A stretch of DNA of 64,000 nt, taken from NCBI GenBank assembly GCA_002049455.2, contig KV918862.1, positions 169,684-233,683 of the forward strand. The letters are read 5' to 3'. Both the position numbers and the translations under genes were made by a program. Positions 33,644 to 44,665 of the stretch are shown piece after piece (positions within the stretch are counted from its first letter, which is position 1; every line of letters begins with the position of its first letter). The notes under the pieces were generated by a model. It made no database searches. It was not told where the DNA came from and was given only the letters and a program-made list of their open reading frames with translations. This DNA is from Porphyra umbilicalis. Lineage: Eukaryota > Rhodophyta > Bangiophyceae > Bangiales > Bangiaceae.

Positions 33644-34160
33644 TTGTTGATCCCCTAATTTTATCCTGGTGGACAGAGACTGACTTGCGGACCGACTCTC
33701 TCCACCAATCAGATGCGCCTCTAGGACTGACTTGGTGCTCCTGATTGCTTACATGTGCCCATACAGCTTGGAAATCAACATCGGCCCCTCTGTTTTTCTG
33801 CACTTCTAGGCACGAGACAGTAGAAAATCTCAAGATCTCGCGTGGACAGCTTGCTCCCTGCCAACAAAAGCGGATCAAGCAGCAACAAACAGTGATTTCT
33901 GCTGGATGGAAGGTCCTGGCACCGAATGCGGGCTTTCTATTGGCTTCGATGCCTTTATATTGAAGTTTTAGACCAATTGCGTGTTAAGCGGATCAAGCGG
34001 GAACAAACAGTGGTTTCTGCTGGATGCAAGGTCCTGGCACAGAATACGGGCTTTGTATTGGCTTCGATGCCTTCTTACTATCGTTTTAGACCAAAAGAGT
34101 GCTTTTATTTACAGTCAGTCTCTGTCTCTGTCCCTCAGGACAAAATTCGGGGATCAGCAA
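33644..34160. mobile_element. TIR element with TA target duplication
   Basis: The left end ttgttgatcccctaatttt (33644) matches the reverse complement of the right end (34160, TTGCTGATCCCCGAATTTT on the minus strand). The arms extend about 40 bp to gacagagactgac. TA flanks both ends (33642-33643 and 34161-34162). The element is 517 bp with no ORF and is probably a non-autonomous Tc1/mariner-like MITE from a different family than the one at 10782. An internal tandem duplication makes up much of it. Confidence 0.82.
33868..34103 (+). repeat. Two tandem copies of a 118-bp unit inside the TIR element
   Basis: The unit starts aagcggatcaagc at 33868 and again at 33986. Both copies carry aacaaacagtg, tttctgctggatg, aaggtcctggcac and ggcttcgatgcctt with few differences. 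Confidence 0.85.
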
Positions 34161-34164
34161 TATA

Positions 34165-34490
34165 AGGCGCCGCTTGAGGGGGTGCATTTGCAGCAGCAGC
34201 AGCCGCCGATTTGGACGCAGCTGAAGGAGATACCGTCGGTTGAGGAAGAGCACTTGCAGAAGCAGCAGCGGCGGGGGCTGCCGTAGCTGGTAGAAAAGCC
34301 GCTGGCCGAGGCGGAGAGCTTGCAGCAGTGGCAGGAGTTGCCGCAGATGGTGGAGAAGCTTCCGGCCGAGGGGGATCACTTGGAGTAACGGCTGCCGCTT
34401 CCGTAGCTGGTGAAGAAGCCGCTGGCCGGGGGCAAGCACTTGCACCAGCGGCCGATGTGGCCGCAGCGGGTGAGGCAGCAGCATCCGTGG
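34165..34490 (-). repeat. Degenerate tandem repeat, unit about 54-57 bp
   Basis: Blocks of the form gctggtagaaaagccgctggc and cttgcagcagtggcaggag recur about every 54-57 bp. On the minus strand they give Leu-rich peptides of about 18 residues (LLHQLRKRQPLLQV, LLHHLRQLLPLLQA). A similar block appears left of the TIR element at 33590-33640, so the TIR element landed within or beside this array. Confidence 0.55.
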
Positions 34491-34616
34491 AAAGGTTTCA
34501 TGGCTTGATCGCGAGCGGTGAGAACGCAATGAAGAAGGGATGTCCGGTCCTCCGGCCGCGGCAGACCGGGAGTCCCTGTTAGCGAAGTGTGTGGGCGCAC
34601 AGGAGTCAATCACTCG

Positions 34617-36848
34617 CTAAGCAGCCAAAAGGGCGGATATAACGCTCTGCGCGTCGAACGCCTTCGCGCTATCGCTCGCCGGCACAGGCGACGCTGCAGA
34701 ACCACCCGAGCCGGCGGCGTCAGCCGCACCACCAGACGGCGGAAACGAGCGGCCAGGTACGGGGGACGGGGGCATGCGCGACGGGTGGTGCGCTGGAGGG
34801 TCAGAGCCGATGGCAACCCAGTTGTTGGCGCGGAGTGGAGTGGCATCAAACGGCGTGCTCGGCTGACGCGGGTCTGCCCGCCGTCTCGCCAATTCTTCCG
34901 ATGTACGCGCCACCCTGGAACCCGCTTTGAGGCCCGCCAGGGAAGAGAGACTCGCCAACCGCGAAGCTGCGCGTGCTACCGCGTGCAAAGGTGATGGCTT
35001 GATGGTGCGGACGTAGATCTTGAGCGCCTCCACTGCCATTGGTTCCATCTGTGCCAGTAGATGCACGTTGGCCACGCGCTCCGTCGGCGTGTCATCCGGT
35101 TTGGTGGGCCACCGCTTGAGGGTAACCGTCACCCGCCCGTCGGACACCTCGTACGCGGGGATGATCTTGGACAGTAGGCAGTTGCGGACGATGACGGTCA
35201 TCGGCCAAACGTCGCGTGTCGACTTCCGCGGCCACCAAGGCAGTGTGAGCAGCATTGACTGCACGGTGCGGGCGCCCGCACGCCGCATCGCCGCTGACAT
35301 GAGAGGGATGACCGCGCACACATGCTGCTTGGGTCGGTTGTTGCCCAGGAGCTCCAACACCCGTTCAACGGTGGCAACCGATGGGACCACAGGGGCGGGC
35401 TCGCACGTCGACACCGGAGCCTTCAGAACCCTTGAATGGCGCCTGCTATGCAGGTAGCGACTCTTCATCAGAAAGTCATCGCTGTGCTCCTCTTCGTTGA
35501 TGCTGAGGCTCCCATTATCGGTCACGTGGGTCGCGTCATTAGGAGTGCTCTCATGGCCACTGTCGCCCGCCACAGCAGCGGCCAGCTCTTGGCCGGCGCT
35601 TGCGTCCGGCACCGTGCCCCGTCCCGCTGCGTCGCGGTCACTAGCAAGACCCTCACCAGCGCCGCGCGAGACAGACGCAGCAACTGCTTACGAGCTGGCT
35701 TGCTCGTTCTCTTGCGTGGACGCCGTCGGCGTCTGTACCAGCTGCGGCCCTTGAGACCCAACTGGGGCGGTAGAGATGTGGTGGGGGGCGTTGGGCGCAG
35801 AGAAGGCAGCACGCGGACGAGCGGCGCCAGTACCAAGCGTGTCATGGTCGGCTCTGCCGACCGTCGCACCAGAGGACGCGGTACCATTCGCACCCACGGC
35901 AGAGCTTGTAGGAAGCACAGCAGTAGGGAGCGTCTCGGTCTCGACTCCGCGCCGCGCACCCGACGCCGCGCTGCCGCGTTATGTTCTGCCATTCAGAAGC
36001 GGGTCGATAGCGTCCGACCCTTGCTGCATGGTGTCGCCGCTCTCTGCGAAGCGGTAGACCATGGCCATCAAAAGACCTGCGGCGCTGTCTAACAGCTGCT
36101 GGTCCTCGTGCACTGGTAGCCAAAACGTGTCGCCATTCTGGTCGTGGCCGGTAAGTTGCAAGAGGACGTTGACGCGCGGGTTCTGGGCCGCATACACCGC
36201 AATAGACGATAACATATCAACAAGCCGCCTAGATGAGCCCGCGACGACACCCACACCCAATAGCCGTTGAAGCCGCGACCGCACGTCTGCCGCGACGGTG
36301 CAAGCGTCACACGCCGGCATGGCGGCGGCAGAAGCCGCACGACCCCCCGCATCTTCGTTCCCGCAAACCTCCCCCGGCTTGACCAGGCGTCTGACCCCGC
36401 CCCAAAAAGCGCGCAACGTGAGGGGAGCGATGGACACTACCGGCTGTCGTAGGCGCAGTGGCCACAAAGAGCGAGAAGAGAGCGTGCCGAGACAGCACAG
36501 CGCGTGACGGGGATGGGCGCCTTCTCCGCGTAGGGACACACGGGGACGTCGCGCACGTGGGCTGCACTGGGCTACTCTACGACGCAGTGGCTGCTGGCAC
36601 CTCCTACAGTACCGCACGTCAGCCAAAACGAGAGCCCCTGGACCTTGCGCGGCGACGATTTCGACAGCCTGCGTTGGCCCCAGCGAGGGTCGCCCTCGGG
36701 TCTCCACGGGCAGCCGAGTTCCTGAGTTGCTTGCACCGTGGCCAGGGTGCCGAGGGCGCCTGTGTGATTGCGCCAACGAGCATTTTGAGAGGCCGTGACG
36801 GGAGCTCCCATTCTGGGCGCCACAGTCTCGCGCCAGCCCGGTCCGCAA
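34617..36848 (-). pseudogene. Unknown protein, one frame with two in-frame TAA stops
   Basis: A single minus-strand frame reads as protein from at least 36322 (MPACDACTVAADV) to a stop at 34617, broken only by TAA at 35979-35981 and TAA at 35688-35690. Distinct blocks are NVLLQLTGHDQNGDTFWLPV, SVATVERVLELLGNN, VCAVIPLMSAAMRRAG, the basic and aromatic TLPWWPRKSTRDVWPMTVIV, and RVTVTLKRWPTKPDD. The C-terminus is Pro/Ala-rich. The frame is open further upstream to 36848, but that part looks less natural. I recognise no domain. The stops suggest a decayed gene or element ORF rather than a live gene. Confidence 0.5.
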
Positions 36849-38339
36849 GAGTCACCTCCAGGCCGCCCAGGGGCCCCCAGGTTTCTGATTCGCTGGCACC
36901 GGGACCGTGAGCGCCGACAACGCCTCATGGTGCCAACAAGTATCCTGCCGGGAGAAGACGCATAACCGGCCCGTCAGGGTGCCACAGCCTTCTGCCTACC
37001 CCTCGCGCGAGTTGCCCCAGGCCCGCCAGGTGCCGCCACGTTCCAGATTCTCGGGCAGCCCGACTGTGCGCTCGCCGCCAACGCGTGGCAGTGCCAATGA
37101 GAACACAGCCATGAGCGGTCAAGAGATGAGCTGCCCAAAGCCGTTCAATGACATCTACTCGACGCCGACCGGGCCAAAAGGAGTCGTGCCAGGGCTTTGC
37201 GAGCGTGCCTACAACGTTGGACAAGCGACCAGAGCGCTGTTGCCAAGAATTCTTGGGTGTGCAGGGCACAGAGCATAGCCACCATGAAGGACAGTAGCGG
37301 CCCGGATCTGGGCGAGCATGCGCGGCGCTTCAGAAGCCCGCTGTGCTACTAGGGGCGCTCCTCCTTTGTGGGCAAGCGGGCGCGCACGTGCCGGTTGTTG
37401 GGTGTTCCACTGTGACCAAGAGTGGTGCCAAAGAGGCTGATGGCACCAACACTCACCAACAGCCATGTCCTGACAGTTTGAAATTTGACAGTCCAGCAAC
37501 TGTGTCAGATGGATTGACACACCGCACAAGGAGTCTATGGGTCCATGGGTCCAAGGGTCCGATGTCACTGTGTTTACGCTTGAGGTCCAGCGAGACTCGC
37601 TCGGCCAATCAGGGTCGTTGTCAAGTGCCATAGGAGATATTGAGATTCTTCCGAACAGTACATATGCAAAATGCAAGCGCCAGAACATGTCTGAATATGT
37701 GATCCTCCACAACTTTTGGTCAAATACATGACTAAGTGAACGAGCGACGGCACATGCACCTTTAGCGCCAAGAGGTTCCAAGCGGCAGCGACAGGCGTCC
37801 CTATGCTTGTGAGGGAGCACCTTTGCGGGCCTGAGCAGCCACATCAATCCTCCTAGCAGGCATGTAGACTCCTCTAGGAGGCATATGAATCCCAGTAGCC
37901 GTAAGGAGACCACCACCAACCGGCCATTGCTGCCCAGACCCTGCCATGGCCAGTCCTTCAAAGCCTTCAAGAGCTGCGATAGCCCACTGATATGTTGGCA
38001 GCACAGCCCTCACCAGTGTCTCGCAGGTCATAACGGGTACCAAATGTCTTCCAAATAAACGGTCAGCTGGCCCAGTCCTGGTCTATGTGCACATCCCTAT
38101 CCGCGGCATGCAGGGTCAAAGACTGCCCCAGCCTCGCCACCGGAGCCCCAAGCGCCTACCAGCAACTGATGCCAGAGCCCCCCCCCGCCGAGACTGCAAG
38201 TAGCAACGCCCTCAGTGACAACAAAAGAGGTAGCGGGCGGCAGGAGCCCGCTGCCAGCGGACGGGGCGGGGTCGGGGTGCCCGGCGGCAGCCGGGCCGCC
38301 CAGGCGGGGGGGGGGGGCACGCCCGCCGGGCGGGGACGA
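36849..38339. other. Gene-poor spacer
   Basis: I find no supported gene. Composition is more balanced than in the flanks. A short 9-bp-like repeat (gggtccatgggtccaagggtcc) lies at about 37537-37558. A minus-strand frame at 37209-37970 is open but has no plausible domain. Confidence 0.45.
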
Positions 38340-39317
38340 TCACGCCCGCTGGGCCGGGGCGATGAAGGCAGCCCAGAGGGTTCTGTGAGGCCCCAAGACG
38401 GAAATTTGATTGGCCGTCACAATGGCACGATCGACTGCCACGTTTGGCAAGCGTGCCAACAGGCCCGTAGTGCCTGGAACGGCGTCCAAGGCAGGGACTC
38501 TATCATGCTTATTTGAAAGAGGGATTCCCCTACGTACGGTACGAAAACTGGCGGCTGGGCCGAAGTCAGACCCTCCCGCCGCCCACTCTTGCCCGTGATC
38601 AGGAACGCGCTGCGTCGACTTGTGCTGCCGGCGCGTCCCGCAGGCGGCCGACAGGGCGCCGACGCGCGCCGCCGCCGCGTGCGCCGCCCCCGACGCGGCG
38701 GTGAGGCGGCGTCGGAGGAACCAATTTTCCTCGTGCGCACACGCGAGGCGCTTGTCGAGCGTCGCCGAAGCGGCGCGCGCGGCGGCCACCGCTGCCGTCA
38801 GCGTGGGGAGGGTCGACGCGGCCCCTGGGGGGGCGCCGCAGGTGCGGCAGGCCTCCGGGCCGGTCGGCGCGGCGCCGCCGGCCGCGACGCCCCGGCCAGC
38901 CGCACCGACGGGCGTGACCGGGGGGGGGGACGTCGCGACGGGCAACTTGCGCTTCTTGGCGCCGCTGGGGTGCACCGGGGGGGCGGCCGTAGACGCCCCA
39001 GCCGACGATGGCGTGCCGTCGGTGGCAGCCTCCCGCCCGGCGGCCAAGCCGGCGAGCCGGCGAGCCCGCCGCCGCCGCCACCGTCGCCGCCGCCGCATCC
39101 GCCGCGCGCCCGCGCCCGCCGCCGCGGCGACGCGGCGCGGGCGTCGTACCGCCCGACGGCGGGACAGTCGAGGTCCTCCCACAGCGGCGCGCCGACGGCG
39201 CGCGACAGCCCCATCCGCAGCGGCCTGGGCGGCCGCCCCACCCCCACCTCGCCGAGCACACCCGGCCCGTCGCGGTCGGCCGCGTCGCCACCGCCGCCAA
39301 AGGTGGCCGCCCAGCCT

Positions 39318-39349
<32 letters not shown>

Positions 39350-39586
39350 CGGCAAGACGCCCGCCACGTGGCGCGCGAACGCGGCGGCACCCCGTCTGCC
39401 CGTCTTGGGCGCGGAAGGGGGGGGGGGGGGTCAGCAGGTGGGAGGGGGGGCAGGAAGGCGGCTGGGTGGGCGGGGGGGGGGGGGGGGGGCGGTACAGGAC
39501 TCGACGGCGCTGGGGGGGTGGCGTAGGGGGGGGGCACCGCCAGACACATGCGGGGCAGCGGCAACCGTGCGCTTACGACGCACCAT
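38340..39586 (-). CDS. Unknown Ala/Pro/Arg-rich protein with a possible coiled coil; frame broken at G/C runs
   Basis: An ATG at 39586 opens MVRRKRTVAAAPHVSGG. C/G runs near 39468-39488 and 39410-39430 then break the frame. Protein-like text continues as LGEVGVGRPPRPLRMGLSRA and PLWEDLDCPAVGRYDAR in one frame (about 39260-39130). It then passes to another frame with GAKKRKLPVA (a possible nuclear signal), a CxxC in EACRTCGAP, and a helical segment ATLDKRLACAHEENWFLRRRL (about 38770-38690). The frame stays open to TGA at 38340, but the last hundred codons may be non-coding. No family is recognised. Like PAN2, it probably suffers from miscounted homopolymers. Confidence 0.45.
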
Positions 39587-39864
39587 GGTGGCAGCGAAGG
39601 GGGCAGCGAGAGGGAGGGAAAGTCGAAACGGAGGGGGGGCGGTCTCGGTCAGTGACCACGCGACCGCACGGCCGTCTGCGGCCGACGGCTCAAGGTGCGT
39701 TGATGGGGGCGAGGGGGGGCCGCTGGGCGAACAGCAGGCATCCGACGTGTGAGCTGAGAGCGGTGTCTCGGTCGACGCCGTACGGAACGGGGGCGTGGCG
39801 GGAATGCGCTTGCCGCGCGCCCAAAAAAGTGCCACAGGTCGAGTTTCTCTCCTTTTTGGATGCA

Positions 39865-40020
39865 CCGAAGTTCTCCCATGCGTAAACAGACCGCGCTGAG
39901 TTCGTTTCTGGTGTCAGAAAAGACCCCAGACCCTTGGAAGCACTCGAAAACGCGTGCCGAAAAAGAGGATCAAATGATCCGAAGAGGATCAAATGATGCT
40001 GTTGGTAGAATAGACACTAG
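39865..40020 (-). repeat. Dispersed repeat copy B (empty site for the 129-bp MITE)
   Basis: Read on the minus strand this matches 10772-11060: ctagtgtctattctaccaacagcat, then a gcgatt/cctctt-type repeat of atttgat, then ccagaaac..aactcag. It lacks the MITE present in copy A. It lies between the unknown gene ending at 39586 and the short-chain dehydrogenase. Confidence 0.65.
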
Positions 40021-40447
40021 AGATTCGAGGATTTCCTATGCCCATCGAGCGACACTTGCTATGTAGCACCACCCAATTAAAGTTTAGGGGCGTCCTGTGC
40101 CCTCTGATCAGATGGAATTCCATCACCTGATGGAAGCCGAATCATTACCATTGTGATCCGTCTCGATGGCAGCTATGGAACCAATGCGCTGCACAGCCGA
40201 TGCAAACAGGTGTCGTTGTCGTCCTCGCCAGCCCCGTAGCTGTGGCGGCACCCTCCCCGACTCCTGCCCTTTATTAGTATCACTGGCGGGTGCTGGAAGA
40301 TGCGCGCACGTGAGTCGTTGACCACCCAACCCCGCCGCCTCTGCCGTAGACGCCGCCGTTCCCACTCCCGACTGCCATCGCGCGCCTCCCTCTCTCCATC
40401 CCCGCCCCCCCCCCCCTACAGTTTCCGCCTCTGCGCTACAGACCGCC

Positions 40448-41523
40448 ATGGCCTCGCGCATTGCCATCGTGACGGGGGCAAACAAGGGCATCGGTCTGGG
40501 TATCGTGCGGCGGCTGGCCAAGGAACTGCCCGACGACTTTGCCATCCTGCTGACGGCTCGTGATGAGGTAGGTGGGCTGGAAGCCGTGGCAGCTGGACGT
40601 GTGGGTAACTATTAGGGTGAGGGGGACGTGTCTATTAGACAGCAGCCAGTTGGGGCAGTGGGGAAAGTCGGTGTCCTTGCCTGCTGCTCCTCGTCTGACA
40701 CGGCTTTGCCTTCCTTTCTCCCCGCTCTGGTTCTGTTGGTCGCGCTTTCACTTTGTTGCCCCCACCTGCTCCACCCCCCCCTCCCTTGTGCTGCCTTTGT
40801 CCCTGCCAGGATCGGGGCAAGGCCGCCGCCGCCTCCGTCGACTCCACCCGCGTGCACTTTGTGCCGCTCGACGTGACCTCGGAAGCGTCAGCCGACGCCC
40901 TCGTGCGCACCCTCAGGGCCGACCACGGTGGCCGCGTCGACCTCCTCATCCACAATGCCGGCGTGCTCTTCCGCACCCCCCCGACGCCCGACGCCGCCCG
41001 CACCGTCCTCGGCGTCAACTACTACGGCGTGCGGCGGCTGCAGGCGGCCGTCGAGCCGCTGCTGGCGCCCGCCGCGCGTGTCATTGTGCTTGCCTCCCGC
41101 CTTGGTGACGTCACCTCTCTCCGCTCCGCCAGCCTCAAGGCGGCCATCACCCCCGCCGACGTGGCGCCCGAGGCCCTTGACGGCTGGGTGGGGTCGTACC
41201 AAGCGGCACTCGAGGCGGGCACCGTCGACGCCGACGGGTGGCCAGTGACGGGTGGTCTCCCCCCGTATCGGGTGTCCAAGATGGGCGTCATTGCGCTCGT
41301 ACGGTCGTGGGCGACGGCCGCCGCGGCGGCGGGGCGGGACGTGGAGTACCACTCGTGCTGTCCGGGGTGGGTGGCCACTGACATGGGGGGGGCGTCGGCG
41401 ACGAGTAGCATTGACGAGGGCGTGGACACGCCCGCGTGGCTCGCGCTGGGGGGGGGGCGGGGGCGCAGCGGCAGCTTCTGGGCGTCGCGCAAGGCGTTGG
41501 ACTTTGTGGCGGGCGGCTACTGA
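40448..41523 (+). CDS. Carbonyl-reductase-type short-chain dehydrogenase (two exons)
   Basis: This is a classical SDR that should reduce carbonyl compounds with NADPH in the cytosol; the substrate is unknown. Exon 1 is 40448-40567 and exon 2 is 40810-41523, 277 residues in all. The intron (40568-40809) has a GTAGGT donor and a CCAG acceptor and is phase 0. The dinucleotide motif TGANKGIG is at 9-16. HNAG (88-91) replaces the usual NNAG, followed by catalytic Asn 110, Ser 136 (LASRLGD), Tyr 193 and Lys 197 (YRVSK). CCPGWVATDM and DEGVDTPAWLAL near the C-terminus match the animal CBR1 and plant menthone/salutaridine reductase branch, as does the insertion between Ser and Tyr. The gene appears intact. 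Confidence 0.93.
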
Positions 41524-42169
41524 GCGGGCGGGGCGGGCGGACGGGGACCGTTGGCGGCGGGCGGCGGGCGGTGGGCGGTGTGGGGGACTGGGGGTGTCGG
41601 GCGGCCGTGTCGGGTGCGGCGGGGGGGATGTAGGGGGCAATGGTTGAGGGATGGGGGGGATGTCCGCCGGGACCCGTCGCCAGCAGTGGGACTCGCGTGC
41701 CACCGGGGTGTCGACGGGCGACGCTGCCGAGGCGGTGTGCACTGCCGGCTCGCGTGCGGGGTAGGAGACGCCCCGACGTGCCGGTCGAAACAAGGCGAGC
41801 GAGGCGCGGGATTGTTGGTTAGAAAAAAAAAACCATGCGTTTTACGCCCACGTTTCGTCCCACCTCTGTGTAGGAGCCCCGGCCGCTTGGTCGGCCGCCG
41901 GGGCGCGCGCCACGACATGATCCATCTCCGCTCACGGAGTGCATCTCCCTGATTGTACAAGGGGAGGTTGTCTCAGCTTGGCGCCCATGGCACGCACAGT
42001 CGCCAAGCCGCAACTTTGCCGCGGCCATGACCCGGCGGCCAGTCCCCTCGTGCCCCTTGAAAACCAAAGTGGGAGAAGATGGTGATGCGCACGATCTCCG
42101 AGTGGACACGCCCCTGGTCCTACACCACGTTGGCAATCTGGTGATCTTGGTCGTGTTGCCAGCCCCACG

Positions 42170-42640
42170 GCTGCCCGCCGCTCAGTGGCTGCCCGCCCCC
42201 CCGCCGCTGCCCACCGCCCTGCCGCTGTCCGCCGCCGGCCGTCCCGCGGCTGCCCGCCGCCCCGACGCTGCCCCGCCGCCCCGGCGCTGCCCGTCGCCTT
42301 GCGGCTGCCCACCGCCCCGCCGCAGCCCGCCGCCGGCCGCGCCGCCGCTTTCTGCCCCTCCGCCTCTGCCCGCCGCCCCGCCGCTGCCCGCTGCCCCGCC
42401 GCTGTTTGCCGCCGGCCGCCCCGCCGCTGCCCGCCGCCCCACCGCTGCCCGCCGCCCCGCGGCTGCCCGCCGCCCCGCCGCTTCCCTTCGTCCCGCCGCT
42501 GCCCGCCGCTGGCCGCCGCTTCCCGGCCCCCCGCCGCTGCCAGCCGCCCCGCCGCTGCCGGCCGCCCCACCGCTGCCCGCCCCTCCGCCGCTCCCCGCCC
42601 CCTCGCTGCCCTCGCGGGCGGCCGGCGGCGGCCGGAGGCG
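42170..42640. repeat. Degenerate GC-rich tandem array (gctgcccgccgcccc units)
   Basis: Imperfect units of about 15 bp (ccgctgcccgccgcccc and variants) run for nearly 0.5 kb. Translation gives AAPPLPAAPP on one strand and AAGRRAAAGRR on the other. No unique protein sequence borders it. Confidence 0.75.
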
Positions 42641-43674
42641 GTACCTCTTTTTGGGGATGGTCGGCGACGGTGGCGACTGGCGGCCGCTGCTGGCGGGAGC
42701 AGCGGCAGGAGGGGAGGGAGATCGGGCACGGCGGTTGGCGTCAGGGTGGGCGGTCGTCTGGGGGGCTGAACGGCCTCTGTGCCTGGGGTCGGCCATTGCT
42801 GGAGTGGGCGGGCTGTCGATGAGGGAGGCGGCTGGTGGCCGGCGGCGTGGTCAGTGGAGGGCGTGGTCGGCGGCGGGGGTGGCCGGCGGCGGGGGTCGTC
42901 GACGGTGGGGTCGATTGGATGCGTGTCTGGGGGACACATAGCGATTTCCAGGGATAACATAGAGTTGTCTGGCTACGTGCTACCTCTATGGGCGACTCGT
43001 AGGAAAGAAACTGGGGTTCTAACTTGTATGGAGGCATGCTACGCTCAGTGGGCATCCTACGACCATGCTGGTGTGGTTTTTTAGGGTCCGTAAAGAGTAC
43101 ATGATGTAGCAAAGCCAACGCACACAGAGAGTTGGCCAGCAGATAGGCAGGGCACCGTGGGGAGGTAGCGGCATATCGGGTCCCTGTGAGGTTGAAAGGG
43201 CGAAAATCGTAGGAAGGAGGCGTTTGTACGCTTAGTGACTCACTTTTTTGTTCCCAGGTCCCTTCAAAGCACCACGTCCAAGTCTCCTTAGAAAAATGGT
43301 GTTTTGGTCGACTTCCGCCCGGACATGTCGTTTGCTCCTCCCTCTTGCACCGGATGGAAGCAGGTAGCATGGCGATGACCAGACTATACGGACGCCGACA
43401 AAAGCTGCGCAGAATAGATACAGGGTACTGTAGGAGATATGCTGTGCTGTTTTTTTCGCAAGAAAACATGCAGAACTGCTGTAGGCAGCAAGAGAAGCGC
43501 AGAGCGCATCCCACTGGATTAAACAGTGTCAGAGAAAACACGTGATCCACTGGACTGAGCGGTGTCAGTGGCGATCTACCGACCACACGGTATCTGAAAC
43601 ACTGTCAGAAGGTGTCCACTCACACTGCGTGGTGGCAGTACATCGCCCTCGACTGCTGACTTCCTCCACTGCCG

Positions 43675-44105
43675 CTGCCTCCCCCCACTGCAGCTGCTTT
43701 CTCCCAATGCATCTGCCTTCCCCCACCGCCGCTGCCTCCCCCAATCCCTGCTGCGCCCCCCCATCCCCGCTGCATCCCCCAATTCCTGCTGCCTTTCCCC
43801 TTCCTTGCTGCCTCCCCTCGTCCCTGCTGCCTTTTGGCACTGGTTTTGGCCATCCCTGCCAGTGCTTCGCCCCCGCAGCTGCTGCCCCTCCCTCCCACCG
43901 GTGCTGCCCCCCCCGCCACTGGTGCTGCCCCCCCCCCAACCGTGGTGCCCCCCCCCCCACCCGTGGTGCCCCCCCCCCTACCCGAGCTACGCCCCCCCCC
44001 CGCTGGTACTGCCCGCCCCCACCGGTGCTGCCCCCTTCCCACTCCAGCTGCCCCCCCCCCCCACTAGTACTGCCCACCCCCACCGGTGCTGCCGCCCCCC
44101 GAATG
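43675..44105. repeat. Degenerate C-rich array (gctgcccccc..caccggt units)
   Basis: Irregular units of about 18-30 bp containing gctgcc, runs of C and accggtg repeat across 0.4 kb. All frames are open in parts; none looks like a natural protein. Confidence 0.65.
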
Positions 44106-44665
44106 AGTGCTATCGCTTCTGCTTGGGTTGAGCCAACGGCTGCAGCCACACCAGCGACCGTTGTCACGAAATTGTGGTGGCAAGGGCACCTGGGTCAGGA
44201 ACAGGAGGGAGCCGGCGGCCCCCATTGGCGGCCGTGGTCGCCCACTCTTGGCCGGGAAGACGAGCAACGACTGCAAAGGCCGGGGGCGGTGGTGGTGGCT
44301 CGCCCATGTGCGGGGCGGCGAGCGGCTGCGGACCGTGCATCAACTGATGGCCTACCTGGCAACGTCGCTGGGCAACGACCACGCCGACGAGCCGACAGGA
44401 ATCTACAGTTGAAAGTAGAATCAACGGTAGCAAATGTATCGAAATATTCGAATCCCATATAAGGACACAAGGACGTGGTTGCAGTGAACAAGTACAACAC
44501 CCCCCATTCTCCCCCGCCTATCCAGTCAATCCCCCCTTGCCTGCTTTCCCACGGAAAGGCAAGGCTGGCTTTATCATCATTCCAGGCACGTGCGTGCAAC
44601 ACCCTGGCCTTCAGGGCGGTGGCGCGCTCGGCGACGCGTCGACACCGGGCACGCCGGCTGGCTCC

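Larger units (their letters stand above)
41524..44665. other. Intergenic stretch with two degenerate low-complexity arrays
   Basis: Apart from the repeats at 42170-42640 and 43675-44105 I see no gene. A possible TATA string (catataagg) lies at 44455, about 210 bp before the ATG at 44666. Elsewhere open frames reflect the CCG/GGC bias. Confidence 0.45.

Noticed and set aside
37209-37970. 253-codon minus-strand ORF in the gene-poor spacer
   Set aside because: No good start context and no recognisable domain or internal repeat; chance openness is sufficient.
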